This document shows positions 1-8,300 of a DNA stretch of 37,105 nt, piece by piece. The stretch comes from Streptomyces sp. ISL-11 (GTDB taxonomy: Bacteria > Actinomycetota > Actinomycetes > Streptomycetales > Streptomycetaceae). Both the position numbers and the translations under genes were made by a program. The stretch lies in the NCBI RefSeq assembly GCF_018614525.1, contig NZ_JAGGOL010000076.1:1-37105 (forward strand). Reading direction: 5' to 3'. Position 1 is the stretch's first letter; each line of letters opens with the position of its first letter. The notes below the pieces were generated by a model, which saw nothing but the letters and a program-made list of their open reading frames with translations, searched no databases and was not told where the DNA came from.

Positions 1-1908
1 GGGGCGCGGGTAGCCGTAGCCGCCGGGGGCGGGGGTGTGCGAGGGCTGCGGGGCGCCGTGGAGGTTGGGGCTGGGTGCGGGCGCCGATGGCGCGGGCGCG
101 CCGTGCAGGTCCGGGCCGGGGAAGCCGTTCCCGTGGGGGCTCGGCGCGTCGGGGCGCGGGTAGCCGTAGCCGTCGCCGGGTGCCGGGGCAGGGGTGCTCG
201 GGCCTGCGGTGTCCTGCGGTGCGGGGGCGCCCTGTGCGTCCGGGCGCGGGTAGCCGTAGCCACCCGGCGGGCCCTGCGGTGCGGGCGCTGTCCACGACTC
301 GGGCTGTACGAGGCCGGCTTCGTCGCGCGGCGCCGGTGCCTGGGGTGCGGCGGTGGCCGCCGCCGACTCCGATCGGGGCGGTTCCGCTGCGCTGACAGCC
401 GCCTGCGGCGCGGGTGCTCCCCGCAACTCCGGCTCCGGGCGCCCGTGGTCGCCGCCCGCCACGGAGACAGCTGAAGCGTCGCCCGGGTTGCTCGCGGTCT
501 CGGGGCGCGCCTGGTCGTCACCCGTGCGGGGCGCCTCCGGAAGTGAGACGTCCTGCACCGCGGGAGCGCTCTGCGAGCCGGCGTGCGGCCGGTCGTGGCC
601 GTTCTGGGCAGGGGTGACGTCCGGCTGAGCAGGGGTGACGTCCGGGGCGGCCGCGCGCGACAGGCTGTAGCCGTCGTGGGGCGCGGGCGCCGGGGGGTCC
701 TGCGGTGCCACGGCGCCTTGCGGGGTGGGCTCGTAGGCGGGCGGGGCCGGAGTGTCCTGGGTCGTGGCGGGCTGCTGCGTTTCGGGGCGCGCCTGGTCGT
801 ACGCCGCTTGCGGCGTAGGCTCGTGGGTGGGCGGCGCGGGGGTGTCCTGCGTCGTGGCGGGCTGCTGTGTTTCGGGGCGCGGCCCGCTGTCTCCGTCGTG
901 CGCGGCGGGGGCCTGGGCGGACAGGGCCGGGGTCTCATGCGTTTCGGGGCGCGCCTGGTCGCACGCCTCGTCCGGCGTGGGCGCATAGGCGGGTGACCCA
1001 AGGTCGTCCCGCGCCGTGGCGGGCTGCTGCGCCTCGGATCGCGGCCGGTCGTACGCACCGTGCGCCGTGGGCTCGTGGGTGGGCGGCACCGGGGCGTCCT
1101 GCTTCGCGGCGGGCTGCTGCGGCTCGTCCGTGGCAGGGGCCTGAGCGTCCGATGCCAGGGTTGCTTGCGCGTCGGGGCGCGGCCCGTCGTACTCCTCGCG
1201 AGACGCGGGTCCGTGGGCGTCCGGCGCCGGGGCCTGCTGTGCGACGGAGGCATCCGGCGCTTCGGATCGCGGCCGGCCGTACCCGTCCTGCGATGCCGCC
1301 TCCTGCGAAGCCGTCCCGGGGGTCACCTGTGCCTCAGGGCGCGGCTGCCCGTGACCGTCCGCGCTCTCCGGCGCGGGCGCGCCCCGCAGGTCGGGGCGCG
1401 GGTAACCGTAATCGCTCCGCGGTGCCGCCGCCGAGGCGGGCTCGAAGTCCGGCGGCAGCGGCGGCAGGGCGACCGGAGCCGGCGGCGGAGTCCAGCTCGT
1501 CGCCGCCTGCGAACCGTGGGCGGCGTGGCCCGTGGTCTCGCCACCGGCGGCGTCCGAGGCGGAGGCGTCCCGACCGTCCACGGAGGAACCGGCCTTGGCC
1601 GGCTCCGCCGCCCCACGGCCCGGGTCCTCCTCGCCGAACGAGGCGACCGGGGCGACCGGAGGCGCGGGAACGGCCAGCGGTTCACCAGAAGGCGGGGGAG
1701 GCGGCACCGCGTCCACCGCACCCCGCGAGCCCTCGTCCACCGAGCCCGCCGCAGGCGTGACCGCCGCGTTCTGCGTGTACCAGGCAGGCGGGGTGTAGTC
1801 GATCGTGAACTCGCCCGTCCGCTCGGACTCGTTCTCGTGGCCGGCGTCGGACCGGTCCTCGCCGGCTGTGGTCCCGCCCGCGCGGATCTCGTCCCGATCG
1901 CTGCTCAC
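1..1908 (-). CDS. Proline-rich EspI-like T7SS-associated protein, N-terminal part (runs off left edge)
   Basis: A frame opening with GTG at 1908 stays open on the minus strand to the edge of the window; I read every codon and found no stop, giving at least 636 residues. A GGAGG lies 4-5 bases upstream of the GTG. The visible part is almost all low-complexity Pro/Ala/Glu/Asp sequence. It contains repeated GYGYPRP blocks (plus-strand positions 1-21, 151-171, 241-261 and 1393-1413) and two identical TQQPATTQDT blocks (751-780 and 841-870). An acidic N-terminus is followed by FTIDYTPPAWYTQNA. A long Pro-rich N-terminus beside an ESX locus matches the layout of mycobacterial EspI (Pro-rich region, then a MinD/ParA-like ATPase) and of what I recall for SCO5717. 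The ATPase part would lie outside the window, so that function is inferred. Confidence 0.75.
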   Translation of the reverse strand, partial: MSSDRDEIRAGGTTAGEDRSDAGHENESERTGEFTIDYTPPAWYTQNAAVTPAAGSVDEGSRGAVDAVPPPPPSGEPLAVPAPPVAPVASFGEEDPGRGAAEPAKAGSSVDGRDASASDAAGGETTGHAAHGSQAATSWTPPPAPVALPPLPPDFEPASAAAPRSDYGYPRPDLRGAPAPESADGHGQPRPEAQVTPGTASQEAASQDGYGRPRSEAPDASVAQQAPAPDAHGPASREEYDGPRPDAQATLASDAQAPATDEPQQPAAKQDAPVPPTHEPTAHGAYDRPRSEAQQPATARDDLGSPAYAPTPDEACDQARPETHETPALSAQAPAAHDGDSGPRPETQQPATTQDTPAPPTHEPTPQAAYDQARPETQQPATTQDTPAPPAYEPTPQGAVAPQDPPAPAPHDGYSLSRAAAPDVTPAQPDVTPAQNGHDRPHAGSQSAPAVQDVSLPEAPRTGDDQARPETASNPGDASAVSVAGGDHGRPEPELRGAPAPQAAVSAAEPPRSESAAATAAPQAPAPRDEAGLVQPESWTAPAPQGPPGGYGYPRPDAQGAPAPQDTAGPSTPAPAPGDGYGYPRPDAPSPHGNGFPGPDLHGAPAPSAPAPSPNLHGAPQPSHTPAPGGYGYPRP

Positions 1909-2353
1909 ATTGCCTCCTGCTGGTGTGGTCTAGCGCCCATGATGTGCCTGTCGGGCCCGACCGTTCCCGTCGTCCGACCGCCCGGGGTTCCCCCATGTGC
2001 GACGGGAGAGGCCCGGCATGGGGTTCTCCAGTGCGTACACCCACCAAGACTAATCGTCATACGCATCGCCGCGGCAGGGCCGCCCCTGCCCCATCGGCCG
2101 CCCCTGCCGCCACCTGCGGTCATCCACTCCGCCAACCGGCCCGCGCCGGCCCGCAGTCGGCCCGGTGGCAGGCCGGCCGGCCGACTCGGTGTGACGTCAG
2201 AGGTGGGTGATACAAAGATTTCCCGCCCGAGTGCCACAACCACGCGGGACCCACGCCCGATTCGCTCCTTTCCGACGGAATCCTCTAGGTATTCCCGTCG
2301 GATCGCGGGGGACGGAACGAGTGACGGTCCCGCATCCAAGAGGCATTGCGCTG
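1909..2353. other. Upstream region of the EspI-like gene
   Basis: About 445 bases lie between the start of the EspI-like gene and the small ORF at 2354. I see no convincing gene: open frames here are GC-driven. The local composition drops around 2200-2330, with A/T-rich words such as TACAAAGATTT near 2212. This is where the promoter of the leftward gene should be, but I cannot fix its -35/-10 boxes. Confidence 0.4.
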
Positions 2354-2476
2354 ATGGACCAGCCGCCCCCACTCCCACAGGCACCCCCGAACGAGCCTCC
2401 GAAGGGCGGTTTCGGCGCACCGCAGGGTTCTCCGGGGAACGCTCCGCAGGCACCACCCCAGCGGGGCAAAAACTGA
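2354..2476 (+). pseudogene. Short proline-rich ORF, possible remnant of a membrane/PQQ protein N-terminus
   Basis: An ATG at 2354 opens a 40-residue frame (MDQPPPLPQAPPNEPPKGG... ending QAPPQRGKN). An AAGAGG lies about 10 bases upstream. The composition, with PPNEPPKGGFGAPQ as a core, resembles the Pro/Gly/Gln-rich cytoplasmic N-termini of larger Streptomyces membrane proteins (PQQ-propeller or RDD types), but here it stops before any membrane helix. It may be a broken gene end, a real micro-protein, or chance. It points toward the 3' end of the leftward gene at 2501, so it is not part of that operon. Confidence 0.3.
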
Positions 2477-2500
2477 CGCCTGCCCGTAGACAGGTCCTCC

Positions 2501-3229
2501 TCAGTCCATCCGCCGCGCCGCCCCCAGCAACCCGGTCTCCGGCTCCGTCGCCCGTGTGTCCACGTACATCCGCGACCGGCCGGCGCACCACAGCGTGACC
2601 CCGTCCCGCAGGGTGGGCAGCGCCTCGACGTCGGCCGTCGGCAGCCCCAGGAGCCGGCCGACCTGAACGGCCTCCTCCGGAGAGATCCGCTGGATGCCGA
2701 CGAGATCCGCGCTGCCCATCAGCCGCGGCGCCTCGGGGCTCAGGTAGGGGAGCAGCGTCAGTACGGGCTGCCAGGGTGCGGCGACGACCCGCCCGCGCGG
2801 CGGGCGAACCCCGCAGTCGCGGACGACGAGCACCGGGCTGTGCACCGACGGCCCCTGCGGCGGCACCCGTCCGACGTCGTGCAAGGTGATGCACTGCTGC
2901 CCGCTGTTGGCGGCCTGGGACAGCGCCGTCCACAGCTGTCGGCGGCCCGTCTCGACGGCGACCCGGGTGCCTGTACCGACCGTACGCAGCGCGATGACCT
3001 GTGCCGTCCAGGCCCCGCCGACGAGGATGGTGTCGAAGGGCGTGGGGCGGCCCAACCCGAGGACGGCGGGTGCGTCCCGGGGGTCGGTGCCGATGACCAC
3101 GCCGTCGTCACCGACGGGCAGGGCCAGCGACTCGAACTGGTCGGCCGACAGCTCGTGTCGCCCACGGCGCGGCCCGGGCAGCCCGAACCCGAAGCGCCGC
3201 TGTACGGGCGCGGGAGTGTGGGCGCTCAT
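2501..3229 (-). CDS. EccE-linked T7SS protein of unknown function (242 aa)
   Basis: This soluble-looking protein has no membrane helix. Its ATG (3229) overlaps the TGA of eccE in a TGATG arrangement, so the two are probably translationally coupled and made in a fixed ratio. I do not recognise a named family with confidence. The middle part (FDTILVGGAWTAQVIALR, then GTRVAVETGRRQLW) recalls the C-terminal half of longer actinobacterial EccE proteins, where a VGG-x-x-x-AQ-x-x-x-LRAL segment precedes a V-x-V-x-T-x-R-x-x-x-W segment. It could therefore be a separately encoded EccE tail domain. That is inference; membership in the T7SS operon is well supported by the gene overlap. Confidence 0.85.
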   Translation of the reverse strand: MSAHTPAPVQRRFGFGLPGPRRGRHELSADQFESLALPVGDDGVVIGTDPRDAPAVLGLGRPTPFDTILVGGAWTAQVIALRTVGTGTRVAVETGRRQLWTALSQAANSGQQCITLHDVGRVPPQGPSVHSPVLVVRDCGVRPPRGRVVAAPWQPVLTLLPYLSPEAPRLMGSADLVGIQRISPEEAVQVGRLLGLPTADVEALPTLRDGVTLWCAGRSRMYVDTRATEPETGLLGAARRMD

Positions 3230-4536
3230 CAGCGGGTACCTCCCAGCGGCAGGGTGGCGAGGACGCCGGGCACCTGCTCGTGATCGAGCCGGACCAGCCC
3301 GGCCCTCACGACGCGCGCCGCACGCTCCAGCTCCCTCCCCGTCGTGACCAGTTCATCGGCGCTGCGGCCGGTCACCCGGACGTGTGCCGTCATTGTCGGC
3401 GCGTGCCGCCCGTCCCGCGTACCGCCGCGCCCGAGCGTCAGGCTCAGCGTCGTCGACAGCGCGGGCAGCGAGGTGAGCAGCGCGGCGAGCTGCGGAAGGG
3501 AAGTGGCCCCGGGCCCCAACTGCGGCCACCGCGCAACCCAGTACGTGGTGTGCCACCGGTCGTCGCACCGCCAGGAGCGGGCGCTCTCCAGCGTCCGCCG
3601 TACGGGCGCGCCGGCCCGGCCCGCCTGGGCCGAGGCCACCGGATTGACGTTCGCGGCCGTCGATATCGCGGCCGTCAGCCCCTCCGCGGAGAGCGGCTCT
3701 GCCCGGAACCCCGCCCCCTGCAGCCGGCTCACCAACTGCTCCGCCGCTCGCAGCACACAACGTCGCGCCCCCTCCACGCCACCGCCCCGCGCCTCGACGG
3801 CCTCCCGGCACAGCTCGGGGTCGAACTTCAGCGCCACCCACGTCATTCGCACGGCCGGGGACCCGGCCATGGCCTGCAGCGGCGCGTAGTTCCGCGCGGC
3901 CAGTGACTCGGCCTGCAGATGCGGAGCGGGCGCGGGCAGCGCGCTCTGCACCACCTGTATGGACTCCAGCCGGATGCCGTCGACGTCCATCGCGTCCCGC
4001 AGCAGCGCCAGCGGCAGCGCCTTCTCCACCCGCAGCGGCCGCAGCGGCGCGTCCACGGCGTCGATCCGCAGCACGGCGGTCAGGAACGTCCCGTCCCCGA
4101 CCAGACCCATCTCCCGCCGCTCCCGGTGGGCCGCGGTCGTCGCGGCGAAGGAATCGACCCGCAGCGACGGCTCGCACTCCACAACGGGGGCGATCCCCGG
4201 ATCCGTGCCCACCGCTGCCGGCACCACCCGCCGGACCCGCCCCCGGAGCGCGACCGCCGCCGCCAGCCACTCCGCTATCGGCCGCTGTCCCCGGCGCACG
4301 ACCGCGAGCACCACCAGGACGGCGGCCACCACGGCCGCCGGCGCCAGCATCAGCGGACCGACGGCCCACGCGACCAGCACCAGCGCCGCCGCCACCTCGA
4401 TCAGCGCCAGCTGCAGCAGGCTCACCGGCCCGACGCTTCCGGGCCGTGTCACGGTCCGAGGCGCGACAGCGCCCTGCGCGGGGGTGGCCCGCGAGGCCCG
4501 TACGCGCGTCGCGGCACCGGCACCCATGCCCGTCAT
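3229..4536 (-). CDS. eccE: Type VII secretion membrane protein EccE
   Basis: EccE is a peripheral membrane subunit of the ESX channel, with EccB, EccC and EccD. Two hydrophobic helices stand near the N-terminus (about residues 40-58 and 61-80), followed by a cytoplasmic domain beginning RRGQRPIAEWLAAAVALRGR. This W-L motif after the second helix is usual for EccE. The length (435 aa) fits the family. I chose the ATG at 4536 because a GGAG lies 6 bases upstream (TTGGAGTGGGAC-ATG). The frame stays open to 4644, but the earlier starts lack a spaced Shine-Dalgarno sequence. Divergent from eccB; overlaps the next minus-strand gene by one base. Confidence 0.88.
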   Translation of the reverse strand: MTGMGAGAATRVRASRATPAQGAVAPRTVTRPGSVGPVSLLQLALIEVAAALVLVAWAVGPLMLAPAAVVAAVLVVLAVVRRGQRPIAEWLAAAVALRGRVRRVVPAAVGTDPGIAPVVECEPSLRVDSFAATTAAHRERREMGLVGDGTFLTAVLRIDAVDAPLRPLRVEKALPLALLRDAMDVDGIRLESIQVVQSALPAPAPHLQAESLAARNYAPLQAMAGSPAVRMTWVALKFDPELCREAVEARGGGVEGARRCVLRAAEQLVSRLQGAGFRAEPLSAEGLTAAISTAANVNPVASAQAGRAGAPVRRTLESARSWRCDDRWHTTYWVARWPQLGPGATSLPQLAALLTSLPALSTTLSLTLGRGGTRDGRHAPTMTAHVRVTGRSADELVTTGRELERAARVVRAGLVRLDHEQVPGVLATLPLGGTR

Positions 4537-4677
4537 GTCCCACTCCAAAGTCCGGCTCGGCGGCATCCCCTGACGGGCGCGCTGATCTCTACCGGCATAG
4601 TAGGGGGCCGGTACGACAACCGGACCTAGGGCAGTGCCGGTCAACCGACGCCGAGCACCGGGGAGAAGCGGCTACAC
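4537..4677. promoter_or_regulatory. Divergent eccE/eccB promoter region
   Basis: 141 bases separate the chosen eccE start from the eccB start. The stretch around 4595-4632 is rich in CCGG words (CCGGCATAGTAGG, GGCCGGTACGACAACCGG) and holds possible -10 elements on both strands (TAGGGC for eccB; TAGAGA or TACTAT for eccE). No pair with a good -35 at 17-18 bases could be fixed by eye. Confidence 0.35.
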
Positions 4678-6237
4678 ATGGCATCACGGCGGGACGAGCT
4701 CAATGCCTACACCTTCGCGAAGAAGCGCACGGTCGCCGCATTCCTCCAACCCTCGCCCAGCGGCACGGAGGAAGGCGCACCACGCCCGCTGCGCACGGTG
4801 CTGCCCGGCATCGTCGTCGGCGCGCTGCTGGTGGCCGGGTTCGGCGCGTGGGGCATGTTCAAACCGACGGCACCCAAGGGCTGGGACGACGTCGCGGCAC
4901 ATGTCATCGTCGGCAGCGAATCCACCACGCGCTACGTCGTTCTGGTGACCGACGGGAAAAAGCAGCTGCACCCCGTCCTCAACTTCGCCTCCGCCAAGCT
5001 CCTCCTGACCCCGGACAAGTCCACCGTCCTCAAGGTGAAGGAATCCGAGCTCGACAACGGCCACATCCCGCGCGGCCCCACCGTCGGCATCCCGTACGCG
5101 CCCGACCGCCTGCCCGGCGCTGGCGAGGCGAGCAAGCAGAAGCAGTGGGCCGTGTGCGTACAGCCTGGCGGCGGTAACACGACACAGAAGGCGGTCTTCC
5201 TCTTCGCGGGCCATGACCCGAAGCTGAAGAAACTGACCGGCCAGCAGCGCCTGCGCGGCAACCAGGCCCTCTACGTGCAGGGGCCGGACGACGCCCGCTG
5301 GCTCGTCGACCCGCAGGGCACCAAATACCTGCTCGGCGGGACCGACTGGAAGTCCACGGCCCCCTCCGACCACAACCTGCTGCTCCGCTCGCTCTTCAAG
5401 GACGGCGCGAAGCCGCAGCGCGTCACCAGGGACTGGCTGGACACCTTCAACGACGGTGCCCCCATCGTCTTCCCCGAGGTCAACGGCGAGATCGGCGCGC
5501 AGGCGGGAGTGAACAGCCTGCCCGCAAAGGCCAATCACGTCGGCATGGTCCTCGAAGCACCCACCGGAACCGGCACCCAGAACTACGTGGTCCTTCCCGG
5601 CCAGGTCCGGCGCGTCTCCGAACTCGTCGCCAAGTTGCTCCTCAACAGCAAGAAGCTCTCCTCTCTCGGCCAGGCGGGCAGGGCGGAGCGTGTGAGCGCG
5701 GCGGCCTTCACCCCGGCCGACGACGAGTTCTACGGGCAGTACCGCTGGCCGTCCCGAGTGCCCAGTCAGGCCAACGCCGGTGAGCCGGGTACCGCTGGCA
5801 ACAACACGGTATGCAGCATCTTCACCGGCCTCTCAGCAGGCGGCACCCCCGAACTGGCCACCTGGACAGGCACCGAGTACCCGGCCGCCATCCCCGACGG
5901 CGCCACCAGCGCCTACGTCACCCCCGGCTCTGGCCTCCTCTACCGCCAGGTCACCGGCCGCCAGACCAACAGCGGCTCGGTCTTCCTCGTGACGGACACG
6001 GGGCTGCGCTATGCGGTCCAGTCCAACAACGACAGCGGTACGGGCAAGTCGAAGATCGGCGAGAAGCCGACGCCCTCGCCGGGTTCGGCGGACGGCCCCC
6101 CGGAGGCCGACCAGGCCCGCATCAGGCTGGGCTACCAGAACGTCGACCCGGTGGCCGTGCCCGCCAACTGGTCACACTTCCTGCCGACCGGACCACGCCT
6201 GGACGCGAACAGCGCCAGGCAGCCGCAGGGTTCGTGA
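4678..6237 (+). CDS. eccB: Type VII secretion protein EccB
   Basis: EccB anchors in the membrane with one helix and projects a large domain outside the cell. The N-terminus MASRRDELNAYTFAKKR followed by VAAFLQPSPSGTEE is the family signature. A single transmembrane helix spans about residues 41-61 (VLPGIVVGALLVAGFGAWGMF) and the rest is extracytoplasmic. Two cysteines, C160 (WAVCVQP) and C379 (NNTVCSIF), fit the conserved EccB disulfide. The length of 519 aa is normal. The ATG at 4678 is preceded by GGGGAGAAGCGG. The mycosin gene follows after 7 bases, so the two form one transcription unit. High confidence. Confidence 0.95.
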   Translation: MASRRDELNAYTFAKKRTVAAFLQPSPSGTEEGAPRPLRTVLPGIVVGALLVAGFGAWGMFKPTAPKGWDDVAAHVIVGSESTTRYVVLVTDGKKQLHPVLNFASAKLLLTPDKSTVLKVKESELDNGHIPRGPTVGIPYAPDRLPGAGEASKQKQWAVCVQPGGGNTTQKAVFLFAGHDPKLKKLTGQQRLRGNQALYVQGPDDARWLVDPQGTKYLLGGTDWKSTAPSDHNLLLRSLFKDGAKPQRVTRDWLDTFNDGAPIVFPEVNGEIGAQAGVNSLPAKANHVGMVLEAPTGTGTQNYVVLPGQVRRVSELVAKLLLNSKKLSSLGQAGRAERVSAAAFTPADDEFYGQYRWPSRVPSQANAGEPGTAGNNTVCSIFTGLSAGGTPELATWTGTEYPAAIPDGATSAYVTPGSGLLYRQVTGRQTNSGSVFLVTDTGLRYAVQSNNDSGTGKSKIGEKPTPSPGSADGPPEADQARIRLGYQNVDPVAVPANWSHFLPTGPRLDANSARQPQGS

Positions 6238-6244
6238 GCGACTG

Positions 6245-7657
6245 ATGCGACGAATCACGCTAGCCCTGGCAGCCGCCGCACTGGTCACGACGACGGCGGC
6301 AGCGCCGGCTCCAGCGCGGCTGGACGGCAGCGGCGAATGCACATACCCGGCGAAGTCCATCAAGGGCACCCCGTGGTCGCTCCAGCGCGTGCTGCTGGAC
6401 CGCCTCTGGCAGGACACAAAGGGCAAGGACAGCGAGGGAAGACCGGTGCGGGTGGCGGTAATCGACACCGGCGTGGACGTGAAAAACCCGCAGCTGAAGG
6501 ACGCGGTCGACGCAGGGAGCGGAGCGGACCTGCTGACGGGGATGAAGGAAGCACAGAAGGACGGCACGGCAGTAAGAGCGGCGGCAAAGGCCCCAACGCC
6601 GAAGCCGACAAAGGAGCCAACGAAGGAACCGACAAAGGAACCAACGAAGGAACCGACAAAGCAGCCTACGAAGGGACCCACGAAGGAACCAACGAAGGAA
6701 CCCACGAAGGAGCCAACGAAGGAACCAAAACCCGACCCCACACCAGAGGTGAAGCCGAATCCCACGCTGGACCTGGTGGGCCACGGCACAAAGGTCGCAG
6801 GGATCATCGCGGCGCGCCCATCATCCACCAGCGGATTCGTGGGCATCGCACCGGAGTCGGTCGTCATCCCGATTCGGCAAAACGACGAAAAGGGCACTGG
6901 CACTTCCCGAACGCTGGCCCAGGGCATCAACCTGGCGGTATCGGCGGGCGCACGCGTCATCAACATCTCCCAGGACACGGCAAAAGCCCTGAACCCGGAC
7001 TCGGACTTGGAACTGGCCGTCAAAGACGCCTTGGCCCAGGACGTAGTGGTAATCGCCTCAGCAGGCAACGATGGTCTGGACGGCACGGTGAAGGAGACCT
7101 ATCCGGCCGCGTACAAGGGTGTCCTGGCGGTGGGCGCCTCAGACCGCAACAACGAACGCGCCGCGTTCTCGCAGCCTGGCGAATTCGTCGGGGTGGCCGC
7201 CCCGGGCGTCGAAATGGTTTCCACGGTCCCGGGAGGCGGCCAGTGCGTGGACAACGGCACCAGCTTCTCCGCCCCGTACGTCACCGGAGTGGCGGCCCTC
7301 ATCCGCGCCAAACACCCCGACTGGAAGCAGCACCAGGTAGTAGCCCAAATCGAGCAGACCGCAGAACGCGCCACAAACGGCCACGACCGATACATCGGCT
7401 GGGGAGTAGTAGACCCAGTCCGAGCCCTCACAGATGACGCCCATCCCATCGACAAGGTCACCCAGGACAAGCCCGGCACCCGCAACGTCCACGCCCCTGC
7501 GCCAGCGCCACTGGCGGTAGGCGAGTCCCCGCAGCAGCGCAAGGAGCGCCTGGCCACGTATGTACTGGGCGGCGCGGCGGTACTGGTTGCGGCGATCGCG
7601 GGCGTGGCCCTGGTGGCCCGGGAACGGAGCCGGCGGCGGTCGTCGCGTGCTCGATGA
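6245..7657 (+). CDS. mycP: Type VII secretion mycosin MycP, with PTKE-repeat insert
   Basis: This is a membrane-anchored subtilisin-type serine protease of the ESX complex. It has a signal peptide (residues 1-20) and the catalytic triad D74 (VAVIDTGVD), H180 (GHGTKVAGI) and S340 (GTSFSAPYV). The oxyanion Asn is N275 (SAGND). A C-terminal helix (about 438-458) is followed by a basic tail. The ATG at 6245 follows the eccB stop by 7 bases. The unusual part is residues 115-165: about 11 tandem PTKE-like tetrapeptides (variants PTKQ and PTKG) ending in PKPDPTPEVKPNPT. They separate the Asp and His motifs by 106 residues, against 35 in the second mycosin of this locus. The insert should form an extended Lys/Pro-rich loop outside the cell. 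Confidence 0.93.
   Translation: MRRITLALAAAALVTTTAAAPAPARLDGSGECTYPAKSIKGTPWSLQRVLLDRLWQDTKGKDSEGRPVRVAVIDTGVDVKNPQLKDAVDAGSGADLLTGMKEAQKDGTAVRAAAKAPTPKPTKEPTKEPTKEPTKEPTKQPTKGPTKEPTKEPTKEPTKEPKPDPTPEVKPNPTLDLVGHGTKVAGIIAARPSSTSGFVGIAPESVVIPIRQNDEKGTGTSRTLAQGINLAVSAGARVINISQDTAKALNPDSDLELAVKDALAQDVVVIASAGNDGLDGTVKETYPAAYKGVLAVGASDRNNERAAFSQPGEFVGVAAPGVEMVSTVPGGGQCVDNGTSFSAPYVTGVAALIRAKHPDWKQHQVVAQIEQTAERATNGHDRYIGWGVVDPVRALTDDAHPIDKVTQDKPGTRNVHAPAPAPLAVGESPQQRKERLATYVLGGAAVLVAAIAGVALVARERSRRRSSRAR
6602..6732 (+). repeat. 12-bp in-frame tandem repeat coding PTKE units
   Basis: About eleven imperfect copies of a 12-base unit of the type ACGAAGGAACCA or ACAAAGGAACCG lie head to tail inside mycP, each encoding PTKE (rarely PTKQ or PTKG). 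The unit length is a multiple of three, so gain or loss of copies would change loop length without breaking the frame. Confidence 0.9.
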
Positions 7658-7922
7658 CGCCATCAAGCACCCTTGACAAGTATGTGGTTGGGACACGCGT
7701 CGCGAGTGGCTAGAGTGACGGTGACGGGGGTCGAGGCCGCAGTTGACGCGCGGACTTGATCAGTTGCTGGTGCTGTCTCGCGCTGTAACTCGACTCATCT
7801 GCCGGTTAGTTGGAGTCATGTGTGCGAGTGGCTAGAGTGGCTGTTGACGCTTCGGTCAGGGTGTTAATGGGGTTGCCAAGGCGACCACCAGCAACGTCCG
7901 ATTCATGGGGGGAAGGTGCAAT
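7658..7922 (+). promoter_or_regulatory. esx operon promoter region with two tandem near-identical promoters
   Basis: P1 has TTGGGA (7688-7693), 17 bases, then TAGAGT (7711-7716). P2 has TTGGAG (7810-7815), 17 bases, then TAGAGT (7833-7838). The 16 bases GCGAGTGGCTAGAGTG are identical in both (7702-7717 and 7824-7839), 122 bases apart. Both point toward esxB. A transcript from P2 would have a leader of about 80 bases before the ATG at 7923. A consensus TTGACA also stands at 7673-7678, but no -10 is correctly spaced from it. Confidence 0.65.
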
Positions 7923-8261
7923 ATGGGTGGAAAATTCCGGCTTGAAGACGCCAAGCTGACCAAGCTGGCCAATGACCTCGACGACATGCACAACACGATT
8001 GAGGGCCGAATCCAGGCTCTCAACGCGGTGGTCGACTCGATCGAGGGTCACTGGAAGGGCATCGCGGCCAATGAGTACAACTCCATGCAGACGCGTGTGA
8101 ACGGCGACATACGCAAGTTGAAGCAACGGCTGGCCTTCGCCAGGGAAGCTGTCGCGATGAGCGACAAGGGCTTCACCCAGGAAGAGCATGATCGGCTCAA
8201 CAGCTTCAAGGGTGTCGGCGAAGGCGGCGGCGGTCTTCTCGGCCGCTTCCAGGCTTCCTAA
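7923..8261 (+). CDS. esxB: WXG100 family T7SS substrate, EsxB-like
   Basis: This small helical protein of 112 aa would pair with the neighbouring EsxA as a secreted helical hairpin heterodimer. The WXG turn is W44-K45-G46 (GHWKGIAANEY). The C-terminal helix carries GFTQEEHD, a weak version of the YxxxD/E export signal with Phe in place of Tyr, followed by a Gly-rich tail. I chose the ATG at 7923 (MGGKFRLEDAKL) because GGGGAAGG lies 6 bases upstream; the in-frame ATG at 7905 lacks one. By gene order it corresponds to S. coelicolor esxB, which with esxA is reported to be needed for normal sporulation. Which of the two is called EsxA or EsxB is by synteny, not by sequence. Confidence 0.9.
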   Translation: MGGKFRLEDAKLTKLANDLDDMHNTIEGRIQALNAVVDSIEGHWKGIAANEYNSMQTRVNGDIRKLKQRLAFAREAVAMSDKGFTQEEHDRLNSFKGVGEGGGGLLGRFQAS

Positions 8262-8300
8262 GCAACCAGCTCGCAATCGCATCAGGGGAGACAGCTCCAC

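Noticed and set aside
1060..2598. Long plus-strand open frame (512 codons) and similar plus-strand frames over 1-1900
   Set aside because: Arg/Gly-rich shadow of the minus-strand proline-rich gene; it runs through the start region and intergenic DNA without RBS or recognisable domain.
6602..6732. Tandem repeat array considered as CRISPR-like
   Set aside because: 12-base in-frame coding repeats without spacers.
6172..7086. Minus-strand frame with SFVGSFVG repeats
   Set aside because: It is the reverse reading of the PTKE repeat in mycP; the plus-strand mycosin is unmistakable.
7673..7678. Perfect TTGACA as main esx promoter -35
   Set aside because: No -10 at 16-19 bases; the TAGAGT at 7711 is 32 bases away and is better served by TTGGGA at 7688.
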